This document shows positions 11,569-19,322 of a DNA stretch of 19,322 nt, piece by piece. A model generated the notes under the pieces. That model was given only the letters and a program-made list of their open reading frames with translations, was not told the DNA's origin and searched no databases. The stretch comes from Moraxellaceae bacterium UBA2477 (GTDB taxonomy: Bacteria; Pseudomonadota; Gammaproteobacteria; Pseudomonadales; Moraxellaceae): contig DDPD01000080.1 in NCBI GenBank assembly GCA_002342025.1, forward strand, positions 1 to 19,322, given 5' to 3'. Each line of letters begins with the position of its first letter. Within the stretch, counting starts at the first letter, position 1. The translations under genes were made by a program, and so were the position numbers.

Positions 11569-14370
11569 TTAGTGCGCTTCATCCCAGTTGTTGCCCACGC
11601 CAATTTGCACCTCTAGGGGCACGGCCATATCACCGGCCGCAGGCATTTCTCGGTGTAACAAGGCCGTGACCTTGTCCACCTGCGCTTCACGAACTTCCAA
11701 CACCAATTCATCGTGCACTTGCATGATGAGCTTGGCGTCACAGCCTTCTGTGGCTAACGCAGCCTGCACACGCAACATCGCCCGCTTAACAATATCGGCG
11801 GCGGTTCCCTGCATAGGCGCGTTAATGGCCGCGCGCTCAGCGGCTTGGCGCATGACAGCCTTGCTCGAATTGATTTCCTTTAACATCAGGCGACGACCAT
11901 AAAGGGTTTCTACATAGCCGTGTTTGGCCGCCTGCTCGCGTGTGCGCTCCATGTAGTCCTGCACGCCGGGGTAGCGCGCAAAATATCGACCGATATAGTC
12001 CTGCGCATCGGCTCGGGAAATATTGAGCTGCTTCGCCAAACCAAATGCGGACATGCCATAGATCAGACCAAAGTTCACCGCCTTGGCCGCTCGACGCTGC
12101 TCGTGAGTCACGTCCTCGACAGCAATGCCCAAGACCTCCGCCGCCGTAGCGCGATGCACATCGATGCCCTCACGGAAGGCTCGTAGCAAGCCTTCGTCGC
12201 CAGACAAATGCGCCATGATGCGTAGCTCAATCTGCGAGTAGTCGGCGGCCATCAGCACATAGCCGGGGCTGGCTACAAAGGCCTGACGAATACGTCGTCC
12301 TTCCTCCGTGCGAATCGGAATATTTTGTAAGTTCGGGTCGGAAGACGACAGCCGGCCCGTCGAGGCCACGGCTTGATGATAGGACGTGTGCACCCGACCC
12401 GTGCTGGGCTGAATCATTTCGGGCAGCTTGTCGGTATAGGTCGATTTCAGCTTAGACAGGCTGCGATGCTCGAGCAGGAGTCGGGGCAAATCATGGTCTA
12501 GCTGCTCCAGTACATCCTCCGCCGTGGAGTACTGGCCCGTGGCGGTTTTCTTGCCACCGGGAATGCCTAATTTTTCAAATAAAATCAGGCCGAGCTGTTT
12601 CGGTGAGCCGAGATTAAATTCCTCACCGGCTATTTCGTAGGCCTGTTGCTCGAGCCAATGAAGGCGTGAAGCCAGCGTGAGTGATTGCAGCTTTAGCGGG
12701 GCGGGATCAATGCGGGTACCGCAGCGCTCCATCTGTTGCAATACGCGCTGCGTGGGCAACTCCAGCTCTCGTAACAACGTGTCCAGCGCGGGAATTTTTG
12801 CCAGCTCAGTCGCCAGCAGGGTCGCCAATTGCAGGGTCAGGTCAGCATCTTCGCCAGCATAGGGCGCTGCCTGCTCAATATGAATTTGATCAAAGCTAAT
12901 TTGCTTCACACCTTTACCGGCGATGGCCTCAAAACTAATGGAGTCGCGCCCGAGGTAGTACTTCGCAAGATCACCGAGGTTGTGGCGGGTGGCCGTGGCA
13001 TCCAGAACATACGAGGCCAGCATGGTGTCAAAAGCCACGCCTTGAAGGTCAATGCCATGATTTGCCAGCACATGCATATCGTATTTAGCGTGCTGCATGA
13101 GCTTGCCCGGCTTGGCAGCTTCGAGCAGCGGCTTGAGCGCTTGCAGCACCTGCTCGCGGGACAGCTGCGCGGGCGCATCGGCATAGCTGTGAGCCACCGG
13201 CACATACCAGGCGTGACCCGGCTTAATCGCAAACGACAGGCCAACAATTTGCGCCTGCATATAATCCAGGCTGGTGGTTTCGGTATCGAAGGCAAAGTTG
13301 TCGACCGTGCTCAGCGCGGCAATTAATGCTGCGAGCTCCGGCTCCGTGCTCACCACCACCGTCGTGGTTTCCGCCATCGGTAAAACGGCGGGCTTTTCAG
13401 GTTCGGCACTGGCGCCGCTCGTTAACGCAAACGCTGGCGAATAGGCTGGGCGCTGAGGCTCATCTGAACTACGTTGCGACCAGCTCGTTGCGCCCGGAGC
13501 GGCAGCACCGATTGGCGACGCTGCTAATTCATTGGCCCAGCTTCTAAACTCCAACTGCTCATAGAGCTCACGCAAGACAACGGTATCCGGTGCCGACAAG
13601 GCCAGTTGCTCAGGTGTAACGGAAAGCGTGACATCACATTTAATGGTGACCAACGCTCGGGTCATTTCCAGCATGGCCATGTGCGCGCGGAAGTTCTCAC
13701 CAACCTTGCCTTTAATTTCGTCGGCATGGGCCTCGATATTGGGCAGTGAGTCGTACTGCGTCAGCCATTTCACCGCCGTCTTGGGGCCGACACCGGGCAC
13801 GCCGGGGATTCCGTCGGAGCTGTCGCCGACCAACATAAGGTAGTCAATAATCTGATCCGGACGCACGCCAAACTTGTTGAACACACCGGCTTCATCCATG
13901 ACCACGCTGGTCATGGTGTTGACCAAGGTGATCTGACTATTGACCAGCTGCGCGATGTCCTTGTCGCCGGTGGACACCAGCACCGGCCAGCCGGCCGCCG
14001 CACCCTGCTGCGCCAGCGTGCCGATGACATCGTCGGCCTCTACGCCGGGCTCGCAGATTAGCGGCAGGCCTAGCGCCTTCACCAGCGCATGCAACGGCGC
14101 GATCTGCGCGCGCATGTCATCGGGCATGGGCGGGCGGTGCGCCTTGTATTCGGGGAAAATGTCATCGCGAAAGGTCTTGCCGGGCGCGTCGAAAATGACC
14201 GCGACATGGCTGGGATGAACTTGCTTGAGCAAACTGCGCAGCATGTTAACCACGCCCTTGATCGCGCCGGTGGGCTGGCCGGTGCGCGTCATTAAAGGCG
14301 GCAAGGCGTGATAGGCGCGATACAGGTAGGAGGAACCATCAACGAGGACTAACGGGGCGCGCGCGCTCAT
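11569..14370 (-). CDS. polA: DNA polymerase I
   Basis: Family A polymerase for Okazaki-fragment processing and repair. The protein is 933 residues (E. coli 928), with all three domains intact. The 5'-3' flap nuclease covers about 1-290, with Asp11, EADD at 111-114, TGDKD and GDSSDGIPGVPG. A variable proline- and alanine-rich linker (about 285-335) leads to the 3'-5' exonuclease, with Asp362 and Glu364 (FDTETTSLD), Asp431, Tyr504 and Asp508. These match E. coli 355, 357, 424, 497 and 501, so proofreading should be active. The polymerase domain has motif A Asp710 (AADYSQIE), the O-helix Lys763 (RRAAKAVNFGLIYGMSAFG) and motif C His886-Asp887 (MQVHDELV). The start ATG is 101 bases from the zur start on the opposite strand, so the two genes share a divergent promoter region. 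Confidence 0.98.
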   Translation of the reverse strand: MSARAPLVLVDGSSYLYRAYHALPPLMTRTGQPTGAIKGVVNMLRSLLKQVHPSHVAVIFDAPGKTFRDDIFPEYKAHRPPMPDDMRAQIAPLHALVKALGLPLICEPGVEADDVIGTLAQQGAAAGWPVLVSTGDKDIAQLVNSQITLVNTMTSVVMDEAGVFNKFGVRPDQIIDYLMLVGDSSDGIPGVPGVGPKTAVKWLTQYDSLPNIEAHADEIKGKVGENFRAHMAMLEMTRALVTIKCDVTLSVTPEQLALSAPDTVVLRELYEQLEFRSWANELAASPIGAAAPGATSWSQRSSDEPQRPAYSPAFALTSGASAEPEKPAVLPMAETTTVVVSTEPELAALIAALSTVDNFAFDTETTSLDYMQAQIVGLSFAIKPGHAWYVPVAHSYADAPAQLSREQVLQALKPLLEAAKPGKLMQHAKYDMHVLANHGIDLQGVAFDTMLASYVLDATATRHNLGDLAKYYLGRDSISFEAIAGKGVKQISFDQIHIEQAAPYAGEDADLTLQLATLLATELAKIPALDTLLRELELPTQRVLQQMERCGTRIDPAPLKLQSLTLASRLHWLEQQAYEIAGEEFNLGSPKQLGLILFEKLGIPGGKKTATGQYSTAEDVLEQLDHDLPRLLLEHRSLSKLKSTYTDKLPEMIQPSTGRVHTSYHQAVASTGRLSSSDPNLQNIPIRTEEGRRIRQAFVASPGYVLMAADYSQIELRIMAHLSGDEGLLRAFREGIDVHRATAAEVLGIAVEDVTHEQRRAAKAVNFGLIYGMSAFGLAKQLNISRADAQDYIGRYFARYPGVQDYMERTREQAAKHGYVETLYGRRLMLKEINSSKAVMRQAAERAAINAPMQGTAADIVKRAMLRVQAALATEGCDAKLIMQVHDELVLEVREAQVDKVTALLHREMPAAGDMAVPLEVQIGVGNNWDEAH

Positions 14371-14400
14371 GCGTAATGCTCAAAGCCGTGAAATTCAATC

Positions 14401-14423
14401 GTTATGTTACACTGTTGCAATCC
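14401..14423. promoter_or_regulatory. Probable Zur box with overlapping zur promoter
   Basis: The left half GTTATGTTACA fits the gammaproteobacterial Zur operator as I recall it (R-ATGTTAYA-N-TRTAACAT-Y type) at all positions. The right half TGTTGCAATCC is weaker, with the TGT and CA core retained. It overlaps a possible extended -10 element, TGTTACACT (14405-14413). It lies 49 bases before the zur start and also within the divergent polA upstream region. Zinc-dependent autoregulation of zur-znuCB is the likely role. Confidence 0.55.
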
Positions 14424-14471
14424 ATTTTCGGTGTCCCGCGGGTGCGGTCCGCCACTCATTTCCAGGTCGCT

Positions 14472-15002
14472 ATGGCTCGCCTCACGCGTGTTACGCCCTT
14501 ATCGCCCGATGCCGCGGCGCTCAGCCGTCGGCCCTTGCTCGGCCACGACCATGCACAATGCATCCGCAGCGCGCTGGCTCAGGCCGATGCCGTCTGCGAA
14601 GCCAACGGCACTCGCCTGACGCCGCTACGCCGGCGCGTCCTGGAACTGATCTGGGTCAGCCACAAGCCGCTGGGCGCATACGAGCTGCTTGATCAGCTCA
14701 CGCAGGAAGGCCACAAGCCGGCCCCACCGACAATCTATCGTGCGCTCGACTTTCTGCTGGAAAATCGCCTGATTCATCGACTCGCTAGCCTCAATGCTTT
14801 TCTCGGCTGCTCCCATCCGGGCGATGCCCATGCGGGCTATTTTCTGATTTGCCAGCACTGCGGCAATACCGAAGAAGTCACGCATAACCCCGCATTGCAG
14901 GCGGCGCTGAACGTAACGACGGAGGCCGCAGGCTTTACCGTGCTACAAAGCGCATTAGAACTCAGTGGTATCTGCCATCACTGCCAGGCCAAATCGTCAT
15001 GA
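14472..15002 (+). CDS. zur: Zinc uptake regulator Zur (Fur family)
   Basis: Fur-family repressor that, with zinc bound, shuts off high-affinity zinc uptake. The protein is 176 residues, with an N-terminal winged helix (GTRLTPLRRRVLELIW ... PPTIYRALDFLLENRLIHRL) and a dimerisation domain. The structural zinc site is Cys127/Cys130 (CQHC) with Cys168/Cys171 (CHHC). The regulatory-site ligands equivalent to E. coli His77, Cys88, His96 and Glu111 are His102, Cys113, His120 and Glu135, so zinc sensing appears intact. The frame extends upstream to 14376, but the Met at 14472 has AGG 5 bases before it and matches the length of Pseudomonas Zur; the longer version would run through the operator. Its stop overlaps the znuC start as ATGA. 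Confidence 0.93.
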   Translation: MARLTRVTPLSPDAAALSRRPLLGHDHAQCIRSALAQADAVCEANGTRLTPLRRRVLELIWVSHKPLGAYELLDQLTQEGHKPAPPTIYRALDFLLENRLIHRLASLNAFLGCSHPGDAHAGYFLICQHCGNTEEVTHNPALQAALNVTTEAAGFTVLQSALELSGICHHCQAKSS

Positions 15003-15778
15003 GTGTAGGCAACCTCCTGCTGGACCTGAACAAAATACGTTGGCAGCATGAAGGCCGTACGGTGCTGGATGGCGTTGATTTAAAGCTGCACCGGGGCGAA
15101 ATTCTTACCATCATTGGTCCTAATGGCGCTGGCAAATCCTGCCTGATCCGCATCGCGCTTGGCCTGCTCAAGCCCAGCGGCGGCCAACGCTGGATAGCGC
15201 CGAACCTGCGCGTGGGTTATTTGCCACAAACGCTGAAGTTAAATCCGTATCTGCCCATGACCGTGGCCGACTTTCTGGCGTTGCCGGCAGCGCTAGGAAA
15301 GCCGTTTAGCCAGCCACTCATGCTCTCGGCTCTGGCCGAGGTGGGTGCCGAGCATCTGCTGCGGCTGCCCGCGCAAAGTCTGTCCGGGGGTGAGTTGCAG
15401 CGCGTGCTACTGGCGCGAGCCCTGTTGCGTCAGCCCGATCTGCTGGTGCTCGACGAACCCGTGCAAGGAGTGGATCTGGCTGGTCAGGCCGAGCTTTATG
15501 CGCTCATTGCCTCGCTGCGCGATCGCTATCACTGCGGCGTGCTCATGGTTTCGCATGACCTGCATGTGGTCATGGCCGCCACCGATCGCGTGCTTTGCCT
15601 GAATGGCCATGTTTGCTGCACCGGGCACCCCGAAGCCGTGAGCCGTCATCCGGAATACCAGCGCCTGTTTGGCGTGAGAGAAAGTCGCGACCTTGCGATT
15701 TATACGCACCACCACGACCACCATCACACCCTGCATGGCGACGCCAAGCGTTGCAACGAGAGCTGCCAACATGACTGA
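14999..15778 (+). CDS. znuC: Zinc ABC transporter ATP-binding protein ZnuC
   Basis: Cytoplasmic ATPase of the ZnuABC high-affinity zinc importer. The protein is 259 residues. It has Walker A GPNGAGKS (40-47), the Q-loop in YLPQ (Gln77), ABC signature LSGGE (128-132), Walker B LLVLDEP (148-154) and the H-switch His186 (MVSHD). The C-terminus carries a histidine-rich stretch, HHHDHHHTLH (237-246), like the shorter one in E. coli ZnuC; it may bind zinc. The start ATG overlaps the zur stop by 4 bases and the gene overlaps znuB by 8 bases, indicating tight translational coupling within the zur-znuCB operon. The Mn/Fe-type ABC ATPases are the alternative family, but the Zur neighbour and the His tail favour zinc. 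Confidence 0.95.
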   Translation: MSVGNLLLDLNKIRWQHEGRTVLDGVDLKLHRGEILTIIGPNGAGKSCLIRIALGLLKPSGGQRWIAPNLRVGYLPQTLKLNPYLPMTVADFLALPAALGKPFSQPLMLSALAEVGAEHLLRLPAQSLSGGELQRVLLARALLRQPDLLVLDEPVQGVDLAGQAELYALIASLRDRYHCGVLMVSHDLHVVMAATDRVLCLNGHVCCTGHPEAVSRHPEYQRLFGVRESRDLAIYTHHHDHHHTLHGDAKRCNESCQHD

Positions 15779-16562
15779 TTGGCTCTGGCCCTTGCTTGGG
15801 GGTTTATTAACGGCGGCGGCGGCGGGGCCCTTAGGTTCACTTCTGCTTTGGCGTCGTATGGCCTATTTTGGCGATAGCCTAGCGCATGCCTCGCTGCTAG
15901 GTGTGGCCATAGCGCTGATGCTGGATCTGCCGATCGGTCTGGCGGTGACGGCGGTGTGTTTGTTGGTGGCTCTGCTGCTGAGCCGACTGATGACCTTGCC
16001 CGAGCACGGTGCCGATACCTGGCTGGCGATCATGGCCTATGCCGGCCTCAGCCTGGCACTCGTGCTCACTGCCGCACTCGGCGACGATGGCCACGGTCAC
16101 AGTCTGGAAGATTATCTGTTCGGCAACTTGCTCAACTTAACCGGCAACCAGCTGCTGGCTATCGCTGCTGGCTTGCTGCTGGTCATGTTGATCTTGGCAC
16201 GCTATTGGTCTGGCTTGGTGGCACTGGCCATCCATGAAGATACGGCACAAGTCGACGGCTGGCCGGTGCAACGTCTACGACCTCTACTCATGCTGCTGCT
16301 AGCGGGCGTAGTGGCCGCTGGGGCGAAGGTCATGGGTGTGTTGCTGATCAGTGCGCTACTAGTAATTCCGGCGGCGGCAGCGCGCTTTATTGCCCGCAGC
16401 CCCGGCGCCATGGCCCTGCGTGCCAGTGCCATCGGCATGTTCAGCGTTGCCGTAGGGATTGGGCTGGGCATGTCCGCGCACCTGCCTTTAGCACCATCCA
16501 TCGTACTGGCCGCCCTGTGCGCTTTGTTAGTGCTAATGATTTGGCAGCGGATCAGGGCGTAA
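15771..16562 (+). CDS. znuB: Zinc ABC transporter permease ZnuB
   Basis: Inner-membrane permease of the ZnuABC importer (ABC-3 family). The protein is 263 residues, with seven to eight hydrophobic segments. The first is MTDWLWPLLGGLLTAAAAGPLGSLLLW. The family motif RRMAYFGDSLAHASLLGVAI (about 28-47) is intact. A cytoplasmic-type loop, GDDGHGHSLEDYLFGN, carries two histidines, as usual in ZnuB. The frame is open upstream, but the ATG at 15771 starts the family's N-terminus and overlaps the end of znuC by 8 bases. Its stop overlaps the convergent yheV-type gene by 11 bases. znuA, the periplasmic zinc-binding protein that completes the importer, is not in the window. Confidence 0.95.
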   Translation: MTDWLWPLLGGLLTAAAAGPLGSLLLWRRMAYFGDSLAHASLLGVAIALMLDLPIGLAVTAVCLLVALLLSRLMTLPEHGADTWLAIMAYAGLSLALVLTAALGDDGHGHSLEDYLFGNLLNLTGNQLLAIAAGLLLVMLILARYWSGLVALAIHEDTAQVDGWPVQRLRPLLMLLLAGVVAAGAKVMGVLLISALLVIPAAAARFIARSPGAMALRASAIGMFSVAVGIGLGMSAHLPLAPSIVLAALCALLVLMIWQRIRA

Positions 16563-16752
16563 AGCGCACAACCCCATTCGTATCCGGCTCATCCGGCTCC
16601 TTCATGGTGACGGTGAGCGGGCGCGTGTCGGTATAACCGCAGCGCACGCACTGAATCCACTCGCGACCGTCTTCAGTGCAGAGCTGAAGTTTGTCTTCGA
16701 GCTCGCAGCCAGGGCATTTAGCCCCGGCAATAAAGAGCTTGCGAATACTCAT
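16552..16752 (-). CDS. YheV-type zinc-ribbon protein
   Basis: A 66-residue protein with two C-x2-C knuckles, Cys13-Pro-Gly-Cys16 and Cys35-Val-Arg-Cys38 (QCVRCGYTD), the pattern of a zinc ribbon. It matches the YheV / DUF2387 family (PF09526), small gammaproteobacterial proteins of unknown function often encoded beside prlC. MSIRKLFIAGAKCP and the DGREWIQCVRCGY region are characteristic. Its ATG overlaps the prlC stop as ATGA (16749-16752), so translation is probably coupled to prlC. The gene end overlaps the convergent znuB by 11 bases. A further small zinc protein next to the zinc operon is probably coincidence of position, since the two face each other. Confidence 0.85.
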   Translation of the reverse strand: MSIRKLFIAGAKCPGCELEDKLQLCTEDGREWIQCVRCGYTDTRPLTVTMKEPDEPDTNGVVRFTP

Positions 16753-18794
16753 GCGGCCTCCATAGCTTCGCTCAGCCCGGTGTGACGAAGCAGCGCCTCG
16801 GCGGACGGATCACGCCCCATGAACTCGCGGAATAGCTCGGCCGCCGGTCGGCTGCCGCCTTGCGCGAGAATGGCCTGACGGAAGCGTCGACCAGTGTCGG
16901 CATTAAACACGCCCTCTGCTTCAAAAGCAGAGAAGGCGTCCGCCGACAGCACTTCAGCCCATTTATAGCTGTAATAGCCCGCCGCATAACCGCCGGCAAA
17001 AATGTGCGTGAAACTGCACGGGAAACGATTCCACTGCGGCGGACGCAGCACGCTGGTGATATCGCGTACCTGCTCCAGCACGCGCAGCATGCCGCTGAAA
17101 TCAATGCCGGGCTGACGATGAATCTCCAGATCGAAGATCGAGAATTCGAGCTGGCGCAGCGTCATCAGACCGGACTGGAAGTTGCGCGCGGCAAACAGGC
17201 GGTCGAGCAGGAGATGCGGCAAGGGCTCGCCGGTGTCAACATGGCTGGAGATCAGCGCCAGACCTTCCGGCGTCCAGCACCAGTTTTCCATGAACTGGCT
17301 GGGCAGCTCCACGGCATCCCAGGCCACGCCGTTGATGCCGGACACCGCCGCAACTTCGACTTCCGTGAGCATGTGATGGATGCCGTGGCCGAATTCGTGG
17401 AACAGCGTGGTGACTTCATCGTGGCTGAGCAGGGCCGGGCGACCCGCGATCGGCGGATTGAAATTGCCGGTCAGGAAGGCGATAGGCTTTTGCAGCGTAC
17501 CATCGGCGTGACGGCGACGGACACGAGCATCGGCCATCCACGCACCGCCACGCTTGTGGGCGCGGGCATAAAGGTCGAGATAGAAATAGGCCCGCACTTC
17601 GCCATGCTCGACCAGCGCCCAGGTGCTGACATCGGCGTGATAGCTCTCCAGCTCCGGTGCCGGCACGATGTTGATGCCGAACAGACGCTGCGCCACAGCA
17701 AACAGACCGTCTATGACTTTCGGAGCCGGGAAATAGGGCTTCAGATCTTCTTGCGATAGGGCGTAGCGCTGTTGCTTGAGCTGGTCGCTGGCGTAGGTCA
17801 TGTCCCAGGGTTGCAGATCGGTAATATCCAGCTCGCTGCGGGCAAATTCACGCAACTGCGCGAGATCACGCTCAGCGCCGGGCTTTGCCTTCACAGCCAG
17901 ATCGTGTAGGAAGGCCAGCACTTGCTCGACCGATTCCGCCATTTTCGGCTCCAGCGAGAGCGCGGCGTAATGGGCAAAACCGAGCAGCTCGGCCTGCTCC
18001 TGACGCAAGGCCAGAATCTCTGTGATCAACGGGCCGTTATCAAACTGGCCGGCATGCGGGCCTTGCTCGGAGGCTCGTGTGGCATAGGCGGTATAAACCT
18101 GTTCGCGCAGTTCGCGGTTGCGGGCATGCGTCATCACAGCGATATAGCTAGGCATGTCTAAGGTCACGCGCCAGCCGGATTCGCCGGCGGCTTCCGCCAA
18201 AGATTGCAGCAGGGCCATCGCATTGTCGGGCAGACCGGCTAACTGCTCGGCCTCTGTGACATTCAGTGACCACGCCTGTGTGGCATCCAATACCTGATCG
18301 GCAAACTTAGCGGTCAGGCGCGATAGGGCTTCGGTGACCTCAGCAAAGCGCTGTTTTTTCTCTGCCGGCAGACCAATGCCACTCATGCGGAAATCACGCA
18401 GGGCATTCTTCACTGCGCGCTGCTGGGCCACTGTGAGCTCAGCGAACGCAGGAGCGTCGTGCAAGGCCTGCCAGGCCCGGAATAAGGTTTCGTTCTGACC
18501 GACTTCAGTTGCAAAAGCTGAAAGCTTGGGGATGCAGGCATTGTAAGCCTCGCGCCAGGCCTCGCTGTTCATCACCGCATTAAGCTGCGATACCGGCGAC
18601 CACGCTGCATTGAGCTTGTCGTCTAAGGCTTCGAGCGGCACCGCCAGCGACTGCCACGTCGGTGCGGCCTGATCTGCCAACGTCACAATCGCCTCGCGAT
18701 GCGCTGCTAATAGCTGATCTAATGCCGGCTCAACCAAGTCTGGCGTGAGTCCGGCAAAGACCGGAAGCAGCGGCGGATTCAACAACATATTCAT
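16749..18794 (-). CDS. prlC: Oligopeptidase A
   Basis: Cytoplasmic M3-family zinc metallopeptidase that degrades short peptides, including cleaved signal peptides. The protein is 681 residues (E. coli PrlC 680). The gluzincin motif HEFGH gives zinc ligands His466 and His470 with catalytic Glu467, and the third ligand is Glu496 in AVELPSQFMENW. The substrate-side glycine- and tyrosine-rich segment FAGGYAAGYYSYKWAEVLSAD near the C-terminus is intact. I start at 18794 rather than the far end of the frame (18854). GGAG lies 5 bases before this ATG, and the start then overlaps the aroE stop by 4 bases (ATGA), giving the family length. A second Met two codons later is a less likely alternative. The gene sits between aroE and the yheV-type gene in one operon. 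Confidence 0.96.
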   Translation of the reverse strand: MNMLLNPPLLPVFAGLTPDLVEPALDQLLAAHREAIVTLADQAAPTWQSLAVPLEALDDKLNAAWSPVSQLNAVMNSEAWREAYNACIPKLSAFATEVGQNETLFRAWQALHDAPAFAELTVAQQRAVKNALRDFRMSGIGLPAEKKQRFAEVTEALSRLTAKFADQVLDATQAWSLNVTEAEQLAGLPDNAMALLQSLAEAAGESGWRVTLDMPSYIAVMTHARNRELREQVYTAYATRASEQGPHAGQFDNGPLITEILALRQEQAELLGFAHYAALSLEPKMAESVEQVLAFLHDLAVKAKPGAERDLAQLREFARSELDITDLQPWDMTYASDQLKQQRYALSQEDLKPYFPAPKVIDGLFAVAQRLFGINIVPAPELESYHADVSTWALVEHGEVRAYFYLDLYARAHKRGGAWMADARVRRRHADGTLQKPIAFLTGNFNPPIAGRPALLSHDEVTTLFHEFGHGIHHMLTEVEVAAVSGINGVAWDAVELPSQFMENWCWTPEGLALISSHVDTGEPLPHLLLDRLFAARNFQSGLMTLRQLEFSIFDLEIHRQPGIDFSGMLRVLEQVRDITSVLRPPQWNRFPCSFTHIFAGGYAAGYYSYKWAEVLSADAFSAFEAEGVFNADTGRRFRQAILAQGGSRPAAELFREFMGRDPSAEALLRHTGLSEAMEAA

Positions 18795-19322
18795 TTCAGC
18801 TCCAGACGCAACGCCCGTAAAATTTCTTGGGTATGAGGCCTTACGCCTCGCCAAATAAAAAATGCTTCCGCCGCTTGCTCAACCAACATACCGAGGCCAT
18901 CGCGGCGGTGCTGCACACCGTGCTCTCGCGCCCACTGTAAAAATGCCGTGTCACGACCATACATCATGTCGTAGGCCACGGTGTCGGCATGAACCAGCGA
19001 GCCGGGCAACGCTAATCGCTCGCCGTGCAAACTGGCGCTCGTGGCGTTAATAATGACATCCACCGGCTCATGTACTTGCGATAAATCCGTTAGGGCGAGG
19101 GCCTGCACAGCGCCTTCTTGAGCAAATAGTGCGACCAATGTCTGTGCCTTTTCCACACTGCGATTGGCGACCCACAACATCGAAACGCCCGCTGCCAGCA
19201 ATGGCTGAATAACGCCACGCGCCGCGCCGCCCGCGCCCAGCAACAGGACGCGTTTATTCGCTAAGGGCCAGCCAGCATTGACACAGATATCTTGAACTAA
19301 ACCCAGGCCATCGGTGTTATCC
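18791..19322 (-). CDS. aroE: Shikimate dehydrogenase AroE, C-terminal part (5' end outside window)
   Basis: NADPH-dependent enzyme reducing 3-dehydroshikimate to shikimate in aromatic amino-acid synthesis. The frame is open to the window edge and begins DNTDGLGLVQDI; the Asp of NTDG is the catalytic aspartate (Asp102 in E. coli). The NADP-binding glycine motif LLLGAGGAARGV follows, then ANRSVEKA, where Asn-Arg-Ser is the NADP phosphate-binding site typical of AroE. Later motifs are INATSASLHGE, YDMMYG and GLGMLVEQAAEAFFIWRG. About 177 residues are visible, so roughly the first 95-100, including the catalytic lysine, lie outside. No ATG near 19243 should be taken as the start: that codon is an internal TTG. 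The stop overlaps the prlC start. Confidence 0.95.
   Translation of the reverse strand, partial: DNTDGLGLVQDICVNAGWPLANKRVLLLGAGGAARGVIQPLLAAGVSMLWVANRSVEKAQTLVALFAQEGAVQALALTDLSQVHEPVDVIINATSASLHGERLALPGSLVHADTVAYDMMYGRDTAFLQWAREHGVQHRRDGLGMLVEQAAEAFFIWRGVRPHTQEILRALRLELK

Noticed and set aside
12829..13326. A 165-codon plus-strand frame opposite polA
   Set aside because: It is contained in the exonuclease/polymerase part of polA, where every catalytic residue is in the minus-strand frame. No ribosome binding site or recognisable domain is seen.
11569..14370. Possibility that polA has lost proofreading
   Set aside because: All exonuclease residues equivalent to E. coli Asp355, Glu357, Asp424, Tyr497 and Asp501 are present with a constant offset of 7.
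16860..17759. A 299-codon open frame on the plus strand opposite prlC
   Set aside because: It lies wholly inside prlC, which has full family length and an intact zinc site. The product shows no recognisable domain, and long antisense open frames are expected from codon bias.
1..19322. A mobile element, defence island, CRISPR or biosynthetic cluster
   Set aside because: No transposase, integrase, direct-repeat array, toxin-antitoxin pair, nuclease/helicase cassette or synthase was found; nearly all genes are recognisable core functions.

Overview
The window reads as core chromosome of a gammaproteobacterium. Nearly every frame is a housekeeping gene. The block dsbA - cytochrome c4 - cytochrome c5 - engB - polA - zur - znuC - znuB follows an order known from Pseudomonas-type genomes, and the gpmI-envC pair with hisF nearby is also typical of that group. 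VF530-type, YheV-type and EnvC-type proteins point to Gammaproteobacteria as well. The genus cannot be fixed by reading alone. I see no tRNA, rRNA, CRISPR array, transposase, phage gene or defence cassette.

Layout. Bases 1-912 (+): the 3' part of alkB (DNA alkylation repair) and a small YkgJ-type cysteine-cluster protein. Bases 909-4023 (-): a probable three-gene operon of two unrelated flavoproteins (HI0933/YhiN type and COG2509 type) with a VF530-type small DNA-binding protein between them. Bases 4128-4901 (+): hisF, without its usual hisBHA partners. Bases 4919-4982: a long, nearly perfect hairpin between convergent genes. Bases 4994-8188 (-): an unrecognised 100-residue protein, gpmI and envC. 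Bases 8396-9019 (+): a FabR/DesT-like TetR regulator. Bases 9020-10728 (-): dsbA, then, behind an intrinsic terminator, a cytochrome c5-c4 pair. Bases 10889-11557 (+): engB. Bases 11569-14370 (-): polA. Bases 14472-16562 (+): the overlapping zur-znuC-znuB zinc operon with a probable Zur box. Bases 16552-19322 (-): aroE (cut by the window edge), prlC and yheV, joined by ATGA overlaps.

The window is densely packed. Convergent pairs overlap at their stops (909-912 and 16552-16562) or abut (9019/9020), and several operon junctions are 4-8 base overlaps. No stretch longer than 300 bases lacks a gene. The largest spacers are the divergent promoter regions 8189-8395, 10729-10888, 4024-4127 and 14371-14471.

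I looked for a new biological system and did not find a convincing one. The items most worth a second look are the hairpin element at 4919-4982, the zinc operon that lacks znuA next to zur, the unrecognised protein ahead of gpmI-envC, the flavoprotein/VF530 operon, and a small palindrome between the divergent yhiN-like and hisF promoters.
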